A stretch of 45,172 nucleotides of DNA from Guillardia theta CCMP2712 (taxonomy: Eukaryota > Cryptophyceae > Pyrenomonadales > Geminigeraceae), in NCBI RefSeq assembly GCF_000315625.1, contig NW_005434524.1, positions 1 through 45,172 on the forward strand, given 5' to 3'. Below are positions 29,501 to 38,932 of the stretch, piece after piece. A program made the translations under genes and the position numbers. The notes under the pieces were generated by a model. That model did no database searches. It saw only the letters and a list, made by a program, of their open reading frames with translations, and was not told the origin of the DNA. Position 1 is the first letter of the stretch, and each line of letters begins with the position of its first letter.

Positions 29501-31787
29501 CCTACCCCATCTTCGATATCCTCGTCCAGCCCATCCTCAGGGATATAGTCTTGCGTTCGCCGGTACGTGAAGAGCTCCAGAGCGTCAAGAGCGCATCTCC
29601 TATGCCCAGTCCACATGAGGAGGCCGGCGATCATCACACCAGTCCTCCCCTTCCCTCCTTTGCAGTGCACTGCGATCGTGTTCTGACGGTCTCTCGACAT
29701 CCAAGCACACGACTCCTGACACATGAAGATGAGCTCCGACAAGAGCGGTGGCGCGTGATCTTCGAAGGGAATTCTCTGCACTTGGTTGAACAGCAGCTGG
29801 GGATGGTAATTCCCCATGACGCCGTCCGATGAGTTGTAGGTGTCGCACAAGTTGAAGATGAAGAACTTTCCATAGTGCCGCTGAGACAGAAAGCGAGAGA
29901 CCATATGGATGTCGTTTCGAAAGGCAGTGTGTCCTCCGAAAGCAGGAGCCGACATGGCGATGATCCTGTCCGTTATGTAGGTGAGATCCAAGTTGTAGCC
30001 ATGCTTCTTGTATCTCCTCTTGTTCTGTGGAAGCGTGTTAGACAAAAGTTATTCAGCTCATCATCTCTACCTGAGAAACTGCCTTCCTCAGCTTCTTGCT
30101 CACTGCCCCACTCAGCATTCTCGCTCTTCTCACGGTAATCAGAACGCGAACGAATCGCATGACCATGGCGATTCTAGAAAAGACGCGCAGGCTTGTGGCA
30201 GTACTCTTGGTGGACTGGAGGCTGCTAGCTACCCCGCTTTGAGATTCAAAGATTTGCTTGACGACCTAGGAGAAATCAAACTTCAGCAACACGTTTGAAA
30301 GCTACTCATTCAAGCCTCACCAGCACTCCAATGCTCAACCAAACCACGAAGAAGTCAAAGATGTTCCACATGTTGCTCCAAAAGCGCTTGCGTTGAGCAA
30401 TTTGCCTCAAGCTGAGCTCAAGGAGGAAGAGCGACATAACTGTGAAGTTGACGGCAGTTTGCCAGGGCTGCTCAGAGTCAGTCGAGTAGTAGAACGTGTA
30501 GACCAAGATGTTGGAGAGATCCAACATAACGAGGCCCAAAACCATAATGTTGACCCACATGGACTCCATCGCCTTTTCTAGTCTTTCTCGCCAGTACAAC
30601 TCGGAAGGCTCCTCGTCATAGTCGATGTCTTTCTCGTCGGCATCGGCGAAGAGATCGTCTACCTCGGGCTCAACTTGCAGTTCCGGAGTCCGAGAAGGGA
30701 ATTTCAAGTTCACTTGAGACCCTCTCCTTTCTGGGTCCGGAGGGCGCTCGGCACGTTTGTATGAGAACGAGCCTGATAAAGAGTGACTGCTTTTGTGAAA
30801 GAAATATCCAGCTGAGATGGAGGAGAGACGGTGCAACATAGAGATGCTGATTTCCCGACTCTCAGGTCGAGACTCACACATTGAAAGAGACTTAGACAAT
30901 GTAGGAGGATACCAAGATCGATGCGTGGGCAACATCTCCAGTTCCACATCGACCTCACACGGAAGGCCGTCCTTTCCCATCACAGGATCTCCCGAAGTTG
31001 TGCATAGAACAAAGGTCAAGTGCTTTGCAGTCTCGACGAGCGAGCACAAAACAAGCAGATCCACAGAAACCTTGCCCACATAGTCATTCGAGCTCAAGCG
31101 GTCCCAATCGAAGCATTCGATCAACAAGCCAATGCCACATGACGCCCCTTCACTCACTTGCAAGCTCTTTGCGAACTCGATATGCAGCTCATGAACAAAA
31201 AACTCGAAGCTTTCACGATACGAGTACTCGTAGACATTCTTAGCCACTTGAGTCGATCTCTTCTGCTGATCGAACGTAAGAACGAGGAAAGGATCACATC
31301 TGCCGTCCGCGTCCATTTGAGGAAGATGTCGAACAGCGAGTTTTCTTGCATGAAGCATCATATGTTTTGGAGGTGGACCAGCTCTTTGCTCCGGGACGTG
31401 TCCATCCTCAAGAACATCACTCTGTTCCACGTAGCGGGCGTCCGTGAAGGGATAAATAAAATCTCCGGGAGACAGAACCTCAGTCCCCTGCAGCTCCCTT
31501 CTGTCTTCCATGTGCGAAGGAGACATGTTGTCATCGGAGTCCTGGATACGAGCCCGGGTAGGGGCTGGGGTCGCAGAGAGGGAGTTGGTGTCCAAAACTA
31601 TTTCTCCACGGATGTTTCCTTCAAGATTGAAGGTCCGACTGAGGTCTCCTCCATCCACCAGGATCCGTTCTTCGGCCGCCAGAACGAGACCCGAAGGTTG
31701 AGCATGTGTAGTTTCTGGACATTGAGCATATCCTTCAGCCTCCTTACGCCACTCCGAGGCTCCCTCAGAAGCGACAACGATGTGCAT
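26579..31787 (-). CDS. Voltage-sensing PTEN-type phosphatase fused to C2, cNMP-like, PH and GRAM domains
   Basis: Seven exons (31787-30321, 30265-30071, 30024-29321, 29169-29001, 28809-28151, 28088-26667, 26612-26579) join in perfect phase to 1549 residues; introns are 46-191 bp. Order: C2 with Ca-binding type Asp (D159, D165, D227, D229, D235; about 142-285); S1-S3 (about 411-489) with D423, E457, D478; S4 (516-540) with RVFSRIAMVMRFVRVLITVRR; NKRRYKKHGYNLDLTYITDR linker; phosphatase with HCKGGKGRTG (674-683) and D643 in the WPD-like loop; PTEN C2 (to about 905); a cNMP-like fold (918-1060); PH (1066-1160); GRAM (1293-1402); a second cNMP-like fold (1425-1535). S1 through the PTEN C2 equals the TPTE/Ci-VSP core, which removes phosphate from membrane phosphoinositides on depolarisation. 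The last join uses GTTTGC and is less sure. The ATG at 31787 lies 7 codons after a CTTTAG acceptor, so a further 5' exon is possible. Confidence 0.94.
28856..28990. repeat. Purine-rich 15-bp tandem repeats inside an intron
   Basis: GGAGGAGAGGAGAGC-type units fill the fourth intron of the voltage-sensing phosphatase gene, making it 191 bp instead of ~55. Confidence 0.8.
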
Positions 31788-32295
31788 GTGCTCATCGTTG
31801 TCGAGGGCCTAAAGTTAACTTACAACCCACCCCTATCTATAAGTACGATACTGGTACCCCCACATACCACCTCTAATACGGTCCAAAAGACCCGGTCATG
31901 TGCCACCCTTACCCCTGGCTAGAAAATAATTTCACAGATTGCTACCCGCCGTCTTTTCCGTCGCACCCACGCCAGTGGCAGTCCTTGGAGTCCTTCCGAG
32001 GGTCCTTGAGAGGCCTCAGGCCCGGCCTGCTTGCTAGCATCACCTCTCACGATCATCAGTATCGTGAGACCCCTGCCTCCAACCCCAAGGTAGTTGCAGG
32101 GTCCTCAGCCGCCAAGTTTGTTCCGTGTAAAGAACAACGGCAGGTCCGGGGCCAAACAGTCACCTCATCGTTGCTGTCGTTATCGTTGTCGTTCTCGTGT
32201 AGCACATGAAACATGATTTGAATCAAATCATTTCAACGAATGCATCAAACTTCAACATTCGAATGACCCGGTCTATTGCGCTACTCCACACTTGT
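31788..32295. other. Spacer between phosphatase gene and TBP-like array
   Basis: Contains a probable 3' splice site (GTTAACTTTAG) just before 31808 for the phosphatase gene, a CTCACGAT/ATCGTGAG inverted repeat near 32050 and the palindrome TGATTTGAATCAAATCA near 32214. I see no gene. Confidence 0.45.
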
Positions 32296-32580
32296 AATCT
32301 CAACATTGCTTGCCATGAGCATACGTGGAGACGAGTGTAGGTAGGTAGAGCGCGCTTGCGCTGCTTTCAACCCGTCATGCCCCCGCCCATGCACACATTC
32401 TCCCCTCTCCCTCCTCCGGCGCTTCACCTGTAAACGATGATAGAAGAGTCTGTATGTGAGAGTGGAGGAACCTTTCTTGATTCCTTGCCACATCCACGTG
32501 TCAGGCTTGTAGCTTACCGCGTCTAGCTCAGCTCGCCTACCCAACCAGCGGACACATGCGATGCCGCCTCCTCCCCTCAT
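32296..32580 (-). pseudogene. Orphan first exon of the TBP-like gene
   Basis: Nearly identical to the first exons at 33671-33990 and the other units, from MRGGGG down to SSPRML, but after NVE the sequence leaves the repeat and reaches a stop. No core exon follows, so the leftmost unit of the array is cut inside the first exon. Confidence 0.85.
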
Positions 32581-32977
32581 CTCACCCCACCATCACCATC
32601 GCAGACAGGGCAAGATAAGACACAGGCAGGCCTTGCTACCGCTCCTGTCCTGATCTCGCCTCGCACTTCTCGTCCTGCTCAGCCTCGCAGCACAGGGGGA
32701 GGGAGGGGGGAGCTGCCAGGTCCCAACGTGCCCCCGCGTGTTTTGGCGTGTCGGGGTCGAGGGGGCCCATCTTGATAAAGGCTTCCCCCCCCTCCCCCCC
32801 TGTCTCGTGACTTGCTATATTTAGCATCGAATCTATGACCCACCCCCTGGAGCAATGCCACTACCCCCTGTAGGGGCCCGCCTCATGGGAGAGACAGCGC
32901 GAGTGTATTATATCATCGTACACTCTCTCGTACTCGTGTGGAGCATAGGCTGCCGACCTCTGCGCCGACTCGCTCCT

Positions 32978-33990
32978 TCACTCGCCCACGTAGACCAGCA
33001 GGGGCGCGATCAGCTGCAAGGCTAGGTACGCGTCGCGATCTCGCTTCACTCCGAAGACCGCCCCGCTCCACTTGTGAAGACACGCTTTCACCTGCTCCCT
33101 CCAGTCAGCTCCTCTCCCCTCCCCTGGGCCTCCGCTCTCGCGGCCTTGGTGCTCACTCTGAGGTCCTCAAGAGGTACGGTCAGGGCGGTGTTGATCTCCG
33201 GCTCATAGGAGGGGAAGAACCGCTCGCACAACCGCTCGTACGTCCTCACCCGGTCTATTGCCCTCCTCATCTTGAAGCTCCAGACCGTGTGCACGACTCG
33301 GAAGCCCTCGAGGCCCCTCACGTCCCTGAGGACCCTCTGGATCCTTCTGGCTACTGCCCTCAGAGTGGAGCGGGCGGAGGAGGCGGAGCGAGCTCCGACC
33401 ACGACCATGCTGCCGCTCTCGTACACCTTGACGACGGTGGAGTGCAGCGGGAAGCGCAGGGTCACAGAGCGAGCGTTGGTGAGATCTCCCCCGTACTGGG
33501 AGTTTCTCAGCCTGGACGCCAGCAGCTTGGTGTCGAGGCGACGAGGCCCGGCCAGCCTCGCGCGGGCTACGACATTGACCCTTGCCGACGAGACGAGCGC
33601 ACAGTCGCAGCGAGGAAGAGCAGAGATCAACCCGTCAGACTCGTCTCCATCAGCCACGAGGGCGACTTACGTTCTAAGGTCCGAGAAGTTTTCATCAAGG
33701 GTCATGGTCTCAACATTGCTTGTCATGAGCATACGTGGAGACGAGTGTAGGTAGGTAGAGCGCGCTTGCGCTGCTTTCAACCCGTCATGCCCCCGCCCAT
33801 GCACACATTCTCCCCTCTCCCTCCTCCGGCGCTTCACCTGTAAACGATGATAGAAGAGTCTGTATGTGAGAGTGGAGGAACCTTTCTTGATTCCTTGCCA
33901 CATCCACGTGTCAGGCTTGTAGCTTACCGCGTCTAGCTCAGCTCGCCTACCCAACCAGCGGACACATGCGATGCCGCCTCCTCCCCTCAT
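32978..33990 (-). CDS. Divergent TATA-binding-protein-like protein, copy A
   Basis: Exons 33990-33671, 33580-33157 and 33118-32978 join in phase (phase 2, then 0) to 294 residues; introns are 90 and 38 bp. Exon 2 reads VNVVARARLAGPRRLDTKLL, RLRNSQY, KVYESGSMVVVGARS, then FPSYEPEINTAL; exon 3 gives SGAVFGVKRDRDAYLALQLI. These follow the two-fold TBP core in order: NVVA, RNAEY-like, SGKMV-TGAK-like, SSYEPEL-like, then the second SGK-TGAK and its final helix. TBP nucleates transcription by bending TATA DNA. The DNA-kinking Phe positions appear replaced (Y in KVYESG; EINTAL for ELFPGL; CLHK for LIF), so DNA binding may differ. A shorter start at the ATG at 33732 is possible. This copy has Trp where the others have Arg in exon 3 (33070). 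Confidence 0.85.
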
Positions 33991-34270
33991 CTCACCCCAC
34001 CATCACCATCGCAGACAGGGCAAGATAAGACACAGGCAGGCCTTGCTACCGCTCCTGTCCTGATCTCGCCTCGCACTTCTCGTCCTGCTCAGCCTCGCAG
34101 CACAGGGGGAGGGAGGGGGGAGCTGCCAGGTCCCAACGTGCCCCCGCGTGTTTTGGTTCCCCCCCCTCCCCCCCTGTCTCGTGACTTGCTATATTTAGCA
34201 TCGAATCTATGACCCACCCCCTGGAGCAATGCCACTACCCCCTGTAGGGGCCCGCCTCATGGGAGAGACA

Positions 34271-34303
34271 GAGAGAGTGTATTATATCATCGTACACTCT
34301 CTC
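34271..34303. terminator. Hairpin downstream of TBP-like copy B
   Basis: GAGAGAGTGTA, an 11-base TTATATCATCG loop, and TACACTCTCTC form a perfect 11-bp stem about 50 bp past the stop codon. The equivalent in the first and third units (near 32905 and 35700) has a shorter stem, and unit 4 has lost it. A 3'-end role is a guess. Confidence 0.35.
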
Positions 34304-34351
34304 GTACTCGTGTGGAGCATAGGCTGCCGACCTCTGCGCCGACTCGCTCCT

Positions 34352-35364
34352 TCACTCGCCCACGTAGACCAGCAGGGGCGCGATCAGCTGCAAGGCTAGG
34401 TACGCGTCGCGATCTCGCTTCACTCCGAAGACCGCCCCGCTCCGCTTGTGAAGACACGCTTTCACCTGCTCCCTCCAGTCAGCTCCTCTCCCCTCCCCTG
34501 GGCCTCCGCTCTCGCGGCCTTGGTGCTCACTCTGAGGTCCTCAAGAGGTACGGTCAGGGCGGTGTTGATCTCCGGCTCATAGGAGGGGAAGAACCGCTCG
34601 CACAACCGCTCGTACGTCCTCACCCGGTCTATTGCCCTCCTCATCTTGAAGCTCCAGACCGTGTGCACGACTCGGAAGCCCTCGAGGCCCCTCACGTCCC
34701 TGAGGACCCTCTGGATCCTTCTGGCTACTGCCCTCAGAGTGGAGCGGGCGGAGGAGGCGGAGCGAGCTCCGACCACGACCATGCTGCCGCTCTCGTACAC
34801 CTTGACGACGGTGGAGTGCAGCGGGAAGCGCAGGGTCACAGAGCGAGCGTTGGTGAGATCTCCCCCGTACTGGGAGTTTCTCAGCCTGGACGCCAGCAGC
34901 TTGGTGTCGAGGCGACGAGGCCCGGCCAGCCTCGCGCGGGCTACGACATTGACCCTTGCCGACGAGACGAGCGCACAGTCGCAGCGAGGAAGAGCAGAGA
35001 TCAACCCGTCAGACTCGTCTCCATCAGCCACGAGGGCGACTTACGTTCTAAGGTCCGAGAAGTTTTCATCAAGGGTCATGGTCTCAACATTGCTTGTCAT
35101 GAGCATACGTGGAGACGAGTGTAGGTAGGTAGAGCGCGCTTGCGCTGCTTTCAACCCGTCATGCCCCCGCCCATGCACACATTCTCCCCTCTCCCTCCTC
35201 CGGCGCTTCACCTGTAAACGATGATAGAAGAGTCTGTATGTGAGAGTGGAGGAACCTTTCTTGATTCCTTGCCACATCCACGTGTCAGGCTTGTAGCTTA
35301 CCGCGTCTAGCTCAGCTCGCCTACCCAACCAGCGGACACATGCGATGCCGCCTCCTCCCCTCAT
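34352..35364 (-). CDS. TBP-like protein, copy B
   Basis: Exons 35364-35045, 34954-34531 and 34492-34352 by exact offset of 1374 from copy A. The exon-2 protein is identical to the other copies, and exon 1 ends DENFSDLR as in copy A. All splice sites (GTAAGT...AAG; GTGAGC...GAG) are retained, so nothing marks it as dead. Downstream lies an 11-bp stem hairpin at 34271-34303. Confidence 0.83.
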
Positions 35365-35772
35365 CTCACCCCACCATCACCATCGCAGACAGGGCAAGAT
35401 AAGACACAGGCAGGCCTTGCTACCGCTCCTGTCCTGATCTCGCCTCGCACTTCTCGTCCTGCTCAGCCTCGCAGCACAGGGGGAGGGAGGTGGGAGCTGC
35501 CAGGTCCCAACGTGCCCCCGCGTGTTTTGGCGTGTCGGGGTCGAGGGGGCCCATCTTGATAAAGGCTTCCCCCCCCTCCCCCCCTGTCTCGTGACTTGCT
35601 ATATTTAGCATCGAATCTATGACCCACCCCCTGGAGCAATGCCACTACCCCCTGTAGGGGCCCGCCTCATGGGAGAGACAGAGAGAGAGTAGCGCGAGTG
35701 TATTATATCATCGTACACTCTCTCGTACTCGTGTGGAGCATAGGCTGCCGACCTCTGCGCCGACTCGCTCCT

Positions 35773-36785
35773 TCACTCGCCCACGTAGACCAGCAGGGGC
35801 GCGATCAGCTGCAAGGCTAGGTACGCGTCGCGATCTCGCTTCACTCCGAAGACCGCCCCGCTCCGCTTGTGAAGACACGCTTTCACCTGCTCCCTCCAGT
35901 CAGCTCCTCTCCCCTCCCCTGGGCCTCCGCTCTCGCGGCCTTGGTGCTCACTCTGAGGTCCTCAAGAGGTACGGTCAGGGCGGTGTTGATCTCCGGCTCA
36001 TAGGAGGGGAAGAACCGCTCGCACAACCGCTCGTACGTCCTCACCCGGTCTATTGCCCTCCTCATCTTGAAGCTCCAGACCGTGTGCACGACTCGGAAGC
36101 CCTCGAGGCCCCTCACGTCCCTGAGGACCCTCTGGATCCTTCTGGCTACTGCCCTCAGAGTGGAGCGGGCGGAGGAGGCGGAGCGAGCTCCGACCACGAC
36201 CATGCTGCCGCTCTCGTACACCTTGACGACGGTGGAGTGCAGCGGGAAGCGCAGGGTCACAGAGCGAGCGTTGGTGAGATCTCCCCCGTACTGGGAGTTT
36301 CTCAGCCTGGACGCCAGCAGCTTGGTGTCGAGGCGACGAGGCCCGGCCAGCCTCGCGCGGGCTACGACATTGACCCTTGCCGACGAGACGAGCGCACAGT
36401 CGCAGCGAGGAAGAGCAGAGATCAACCCGTCAGACTCGTCTCCATCAGCCACGAGGGCGACTTACGTTCTAAGGTCCGAGAAGATTTCATCAAGGGTCAT
36501 GGTCTCAACATTGCTTGTCATGAGCATACGTGGAGACGAGTGTAGGTAGGTAGAGCGCGCTTGCGCTGCTTTCAACCCGTCATGCCCCCGCCCATGCACA
36601 CATTCTCCCCTCTCCCTCCTCCGGCGCTTCACCTGTAAACGATGATAGAAGAGTCTGTATGTGAGAGTGGAGGAACCTTTCTTGATTCCTTGCCACATCC
36701 ACGTGTCAGGCTTGTAGCTTACCGCGTCTAGCTCAGCTCGCCTACCCAACCAGCGGACACATGCGATGCCGCCTCCTCCCCTCAT
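35773..36785 (-). CDS. TBP-like protein, copy C
   Basis: Exons 36785-36466, 36375-35952 and 35913-35773, offset 1421 from copy B. Exon 1 ends DEIFSDLR (Ile for Asn), shared with copy D, which pairs C with D as the more recent duplicates. Core exon protein identical to A and B. Confidence 0.83.
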
Positions 36786-37173
36786 CTCACCCCACCATCA
36801 CCATCGCAGACAGGGCAAGATAAGACACAGGCAGGCCTTGCTACCGCTCCTGTCCTGATCTCGCCTCGCACTTCTCGTCCTGCTCAGCCTCGCAAGACAC
36901 AGGCAGGCCTTGCTACCGCTCCTGTCCTGATCTCGCCTCGCACTTCTCGTCCTGCTCAGCCTCGCAGCACAGGGGGAGGGAGGGGGGAGCTGCCAGGTCC
37001 CAACGTGCCCCCGCGTGTTTTGGCGTGTCGGGGTCGAGGGGGCCCATCTTGATAAAGGCTTCCCCCCCCTCCCCCCCTGTCTCGTGACTTGCTATATTTA
37101 GCATCGAATCTATGACACCTCTCTCGTACTCGTGTGGAGCATAGGCTGCCGACCTCTGCGCCGACTCGCTCCT

Positions 37174-38166
37174 TCACTCGCCCACGTAGACCAGCAGGGG
37201 CGCGATCAGCTGCAAGGCTAGGTACGCGTCGCGATCTCGCTTCACTCCGAAGACCGCCCCGCTCCGCTTGTGAAGACACGCTTTCACCTGCTCCCTCCAG
37301 TCAGCTCCTCTCCCCTCCCCTGGGCCTCCGCTCTCGCGGCCTTGGTGCTCACTCTGAGGTCCTCAAGAGGTACGGTCAGGGCGGTGTTGATCTCCGGCTC
37401 ATAGGAGGGGAAGAACCGCTCGCACAACCGCTCGTACGTCCTCACCCGGTCTATTGCCCTCCTCATCTTGAAGCTCCAGACCGTGTGCACGACTCGGAAG
37501 CCCTCGAGGCCCCTCACGTCCCTGAGGACCCTCTGGATCCTTCTGGCTACTGCCCTCAGAGTGGAGCGGGCGGAGGAGGCGGAGCGAGCTCCGACCACGA
37601 CCATGCTGCCGCTCTCGTACACCTTGACGACGGTGGAGTGCAGCGGGAAGCGCAGGGTCACAGAGCGAGCGTTGGTGAGATCTCCCCCGTACTGGGAGTT
37701 TCTCAGCCTGGACGCCAGCAGCTTGGTGTCGAGGCGACGAGGCCCGGCCAGCCTCGCGCGGGCTACGACATTGACCCTTGCCGACGAGACGAGCGCACAG
37801 TCGCAGCGAGGAAGAGCAGAGATCAACCCGTCAGACTCGTCTCCATCAGCCACGAGGGCGACTTACGTTCTAAGGTCCGAGAAGATTTCATCAAGGGTCA
37901 TGGTCTCAACATTGCTTGTCATGAGCATACGTGGAGACGAGTGTAGGTAGGTAGAGCGCGCTTGCGCTGCTTTCAACCCGTCATGCCCCCGCCCATGCAC
38001 ACACTCTCCCCTCTCCCTCCTCCGGCGCTTCACCTGTAAACGATGATAGAAGAGTCTGTATGTGAGAGTGGAGGAACCTTTCTTGATTCCTTGCCACATC
38101 CACGTGTCAGGCTTGTAGCTTACCGCGTCTAGCTCAGCTCGCCTACCCAACCAGCGGACACATGCG
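37174..38166 (-). CDS. TBP-like protein, copy D, altered N-terminus
   Basis: Core exons 37776-37353 and 37314-37174, first exon from 37867 upward, offset 1401 from copy C. At about 38166 the repeat ends just after ACVRWLGRR, so the usual MRGGGG start is absent. The frame happens to stay open into unique sequence as far as 38348. Either the internal ATG (MLMTSNV) is the real start in all copies, or this copy uses a new upstream start or is defective. Confidence 0.75.
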
Positions 38167-38932
38167 AGAAAGGGGAGGAGGTGTGTCACCCGCGGGTCAT
38201 CATGATTCCGATTGAGCGTCATCCCGCCATTCTTCTGTCTTGTGCCTTGTGTCTTGTGTCTTGTGCCTTCTGCCTCCTTCTGCCTTGATCTTGCTCTTTG
38301 TGCCCTCACCTCTGTCCTTTTCCTCCTTCCTGCTTCTTTTTTGATCACTTCCCATTGATTTCTTTCTCCCTGGTGTGGTCCCCCTCCTCCTCAACCCCTG
38401 CCTCCGCTCCCCTTCTGCTTCATTTCTCTGTCACTTGTTGCGTCCTCCTCCTCCTATCACTGTACCATCACCACACAGAGAGAAGAAGCGGCTGCAGGGG
38501 GGAGTCGATGGTCTAGAGCAGGATGAGGACGAGGATGACAAGAGAGAGGCAGAGAAAGAGTGCCAATGTTCGACAAGTCAATCTCGTCCAAGGACGCAAA
38601 CATATCATACTTGCCTCGAGACAAAGGAGCAAGCCACTTTGACAGTGAGGAGAGGGAAGAAGAGAAGGAGACAGTGGTGATCGAGGAGAATGTTTCAGAC
38701 AGAATCAAGCAACCCATGCTTTAAGGCAGCAGCGATGAAAGTTCAATTGCTGCTCGTCTTCTGTGTGAACAACAAAAGATAAAAGTATCTTGTGGCTGTT
38801 CTGTCGCTAATTGATCGACGAGGAGAGATCGAATTTGTGATTTACATTAAAACGAATCCCTAAAAAACAAGAAAACCCTATAAACAGTATGAGAAAGCTC
38901 ATGATGTGAAAAACAATCTGTTGGACATGCGC
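38167..38932. other. Spacer with possible small coding exon
   Basis: A (CTTGTGT)-like repeat lies at 38235-38275. On the plus strand 38566-38724 encodes 52 residues from an ATG with protein-like sequence (NISYLPRDKGASHFDSEERE) and no domain; it could be a last exon. The remainder is AT-rich and empty. Confidence 0.3.

Larger units (their letters stand above)
32296..38166. repeat. Tandem array of four ~1.4-kb units plus partial end
   Basis: Unit spacings measured at several points are 1374, 1421 and 1401 bp. Units are nearly identical. Differences: a ~36-bp deletion in unit 2 near 34147; a ~71-bp local duplication near 36823-36965 and a loss of ~100 bp near 37117 in unit 4; a few substitutions. 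The left end stops inside a first exon (32296), the right end at about 38166. Each full unit carries one TBP-like gene on the minus strand. Confidence 0.95.

Noticed and set aside
32938-33754. Plus-strand frames of 270 and 160 residues repeated in every unit of the array
   Set aside because: They are antisense to the TBP-like exons, which have domain similarity and phase-consistent introns; recurrence only reflects the tandem repeat.
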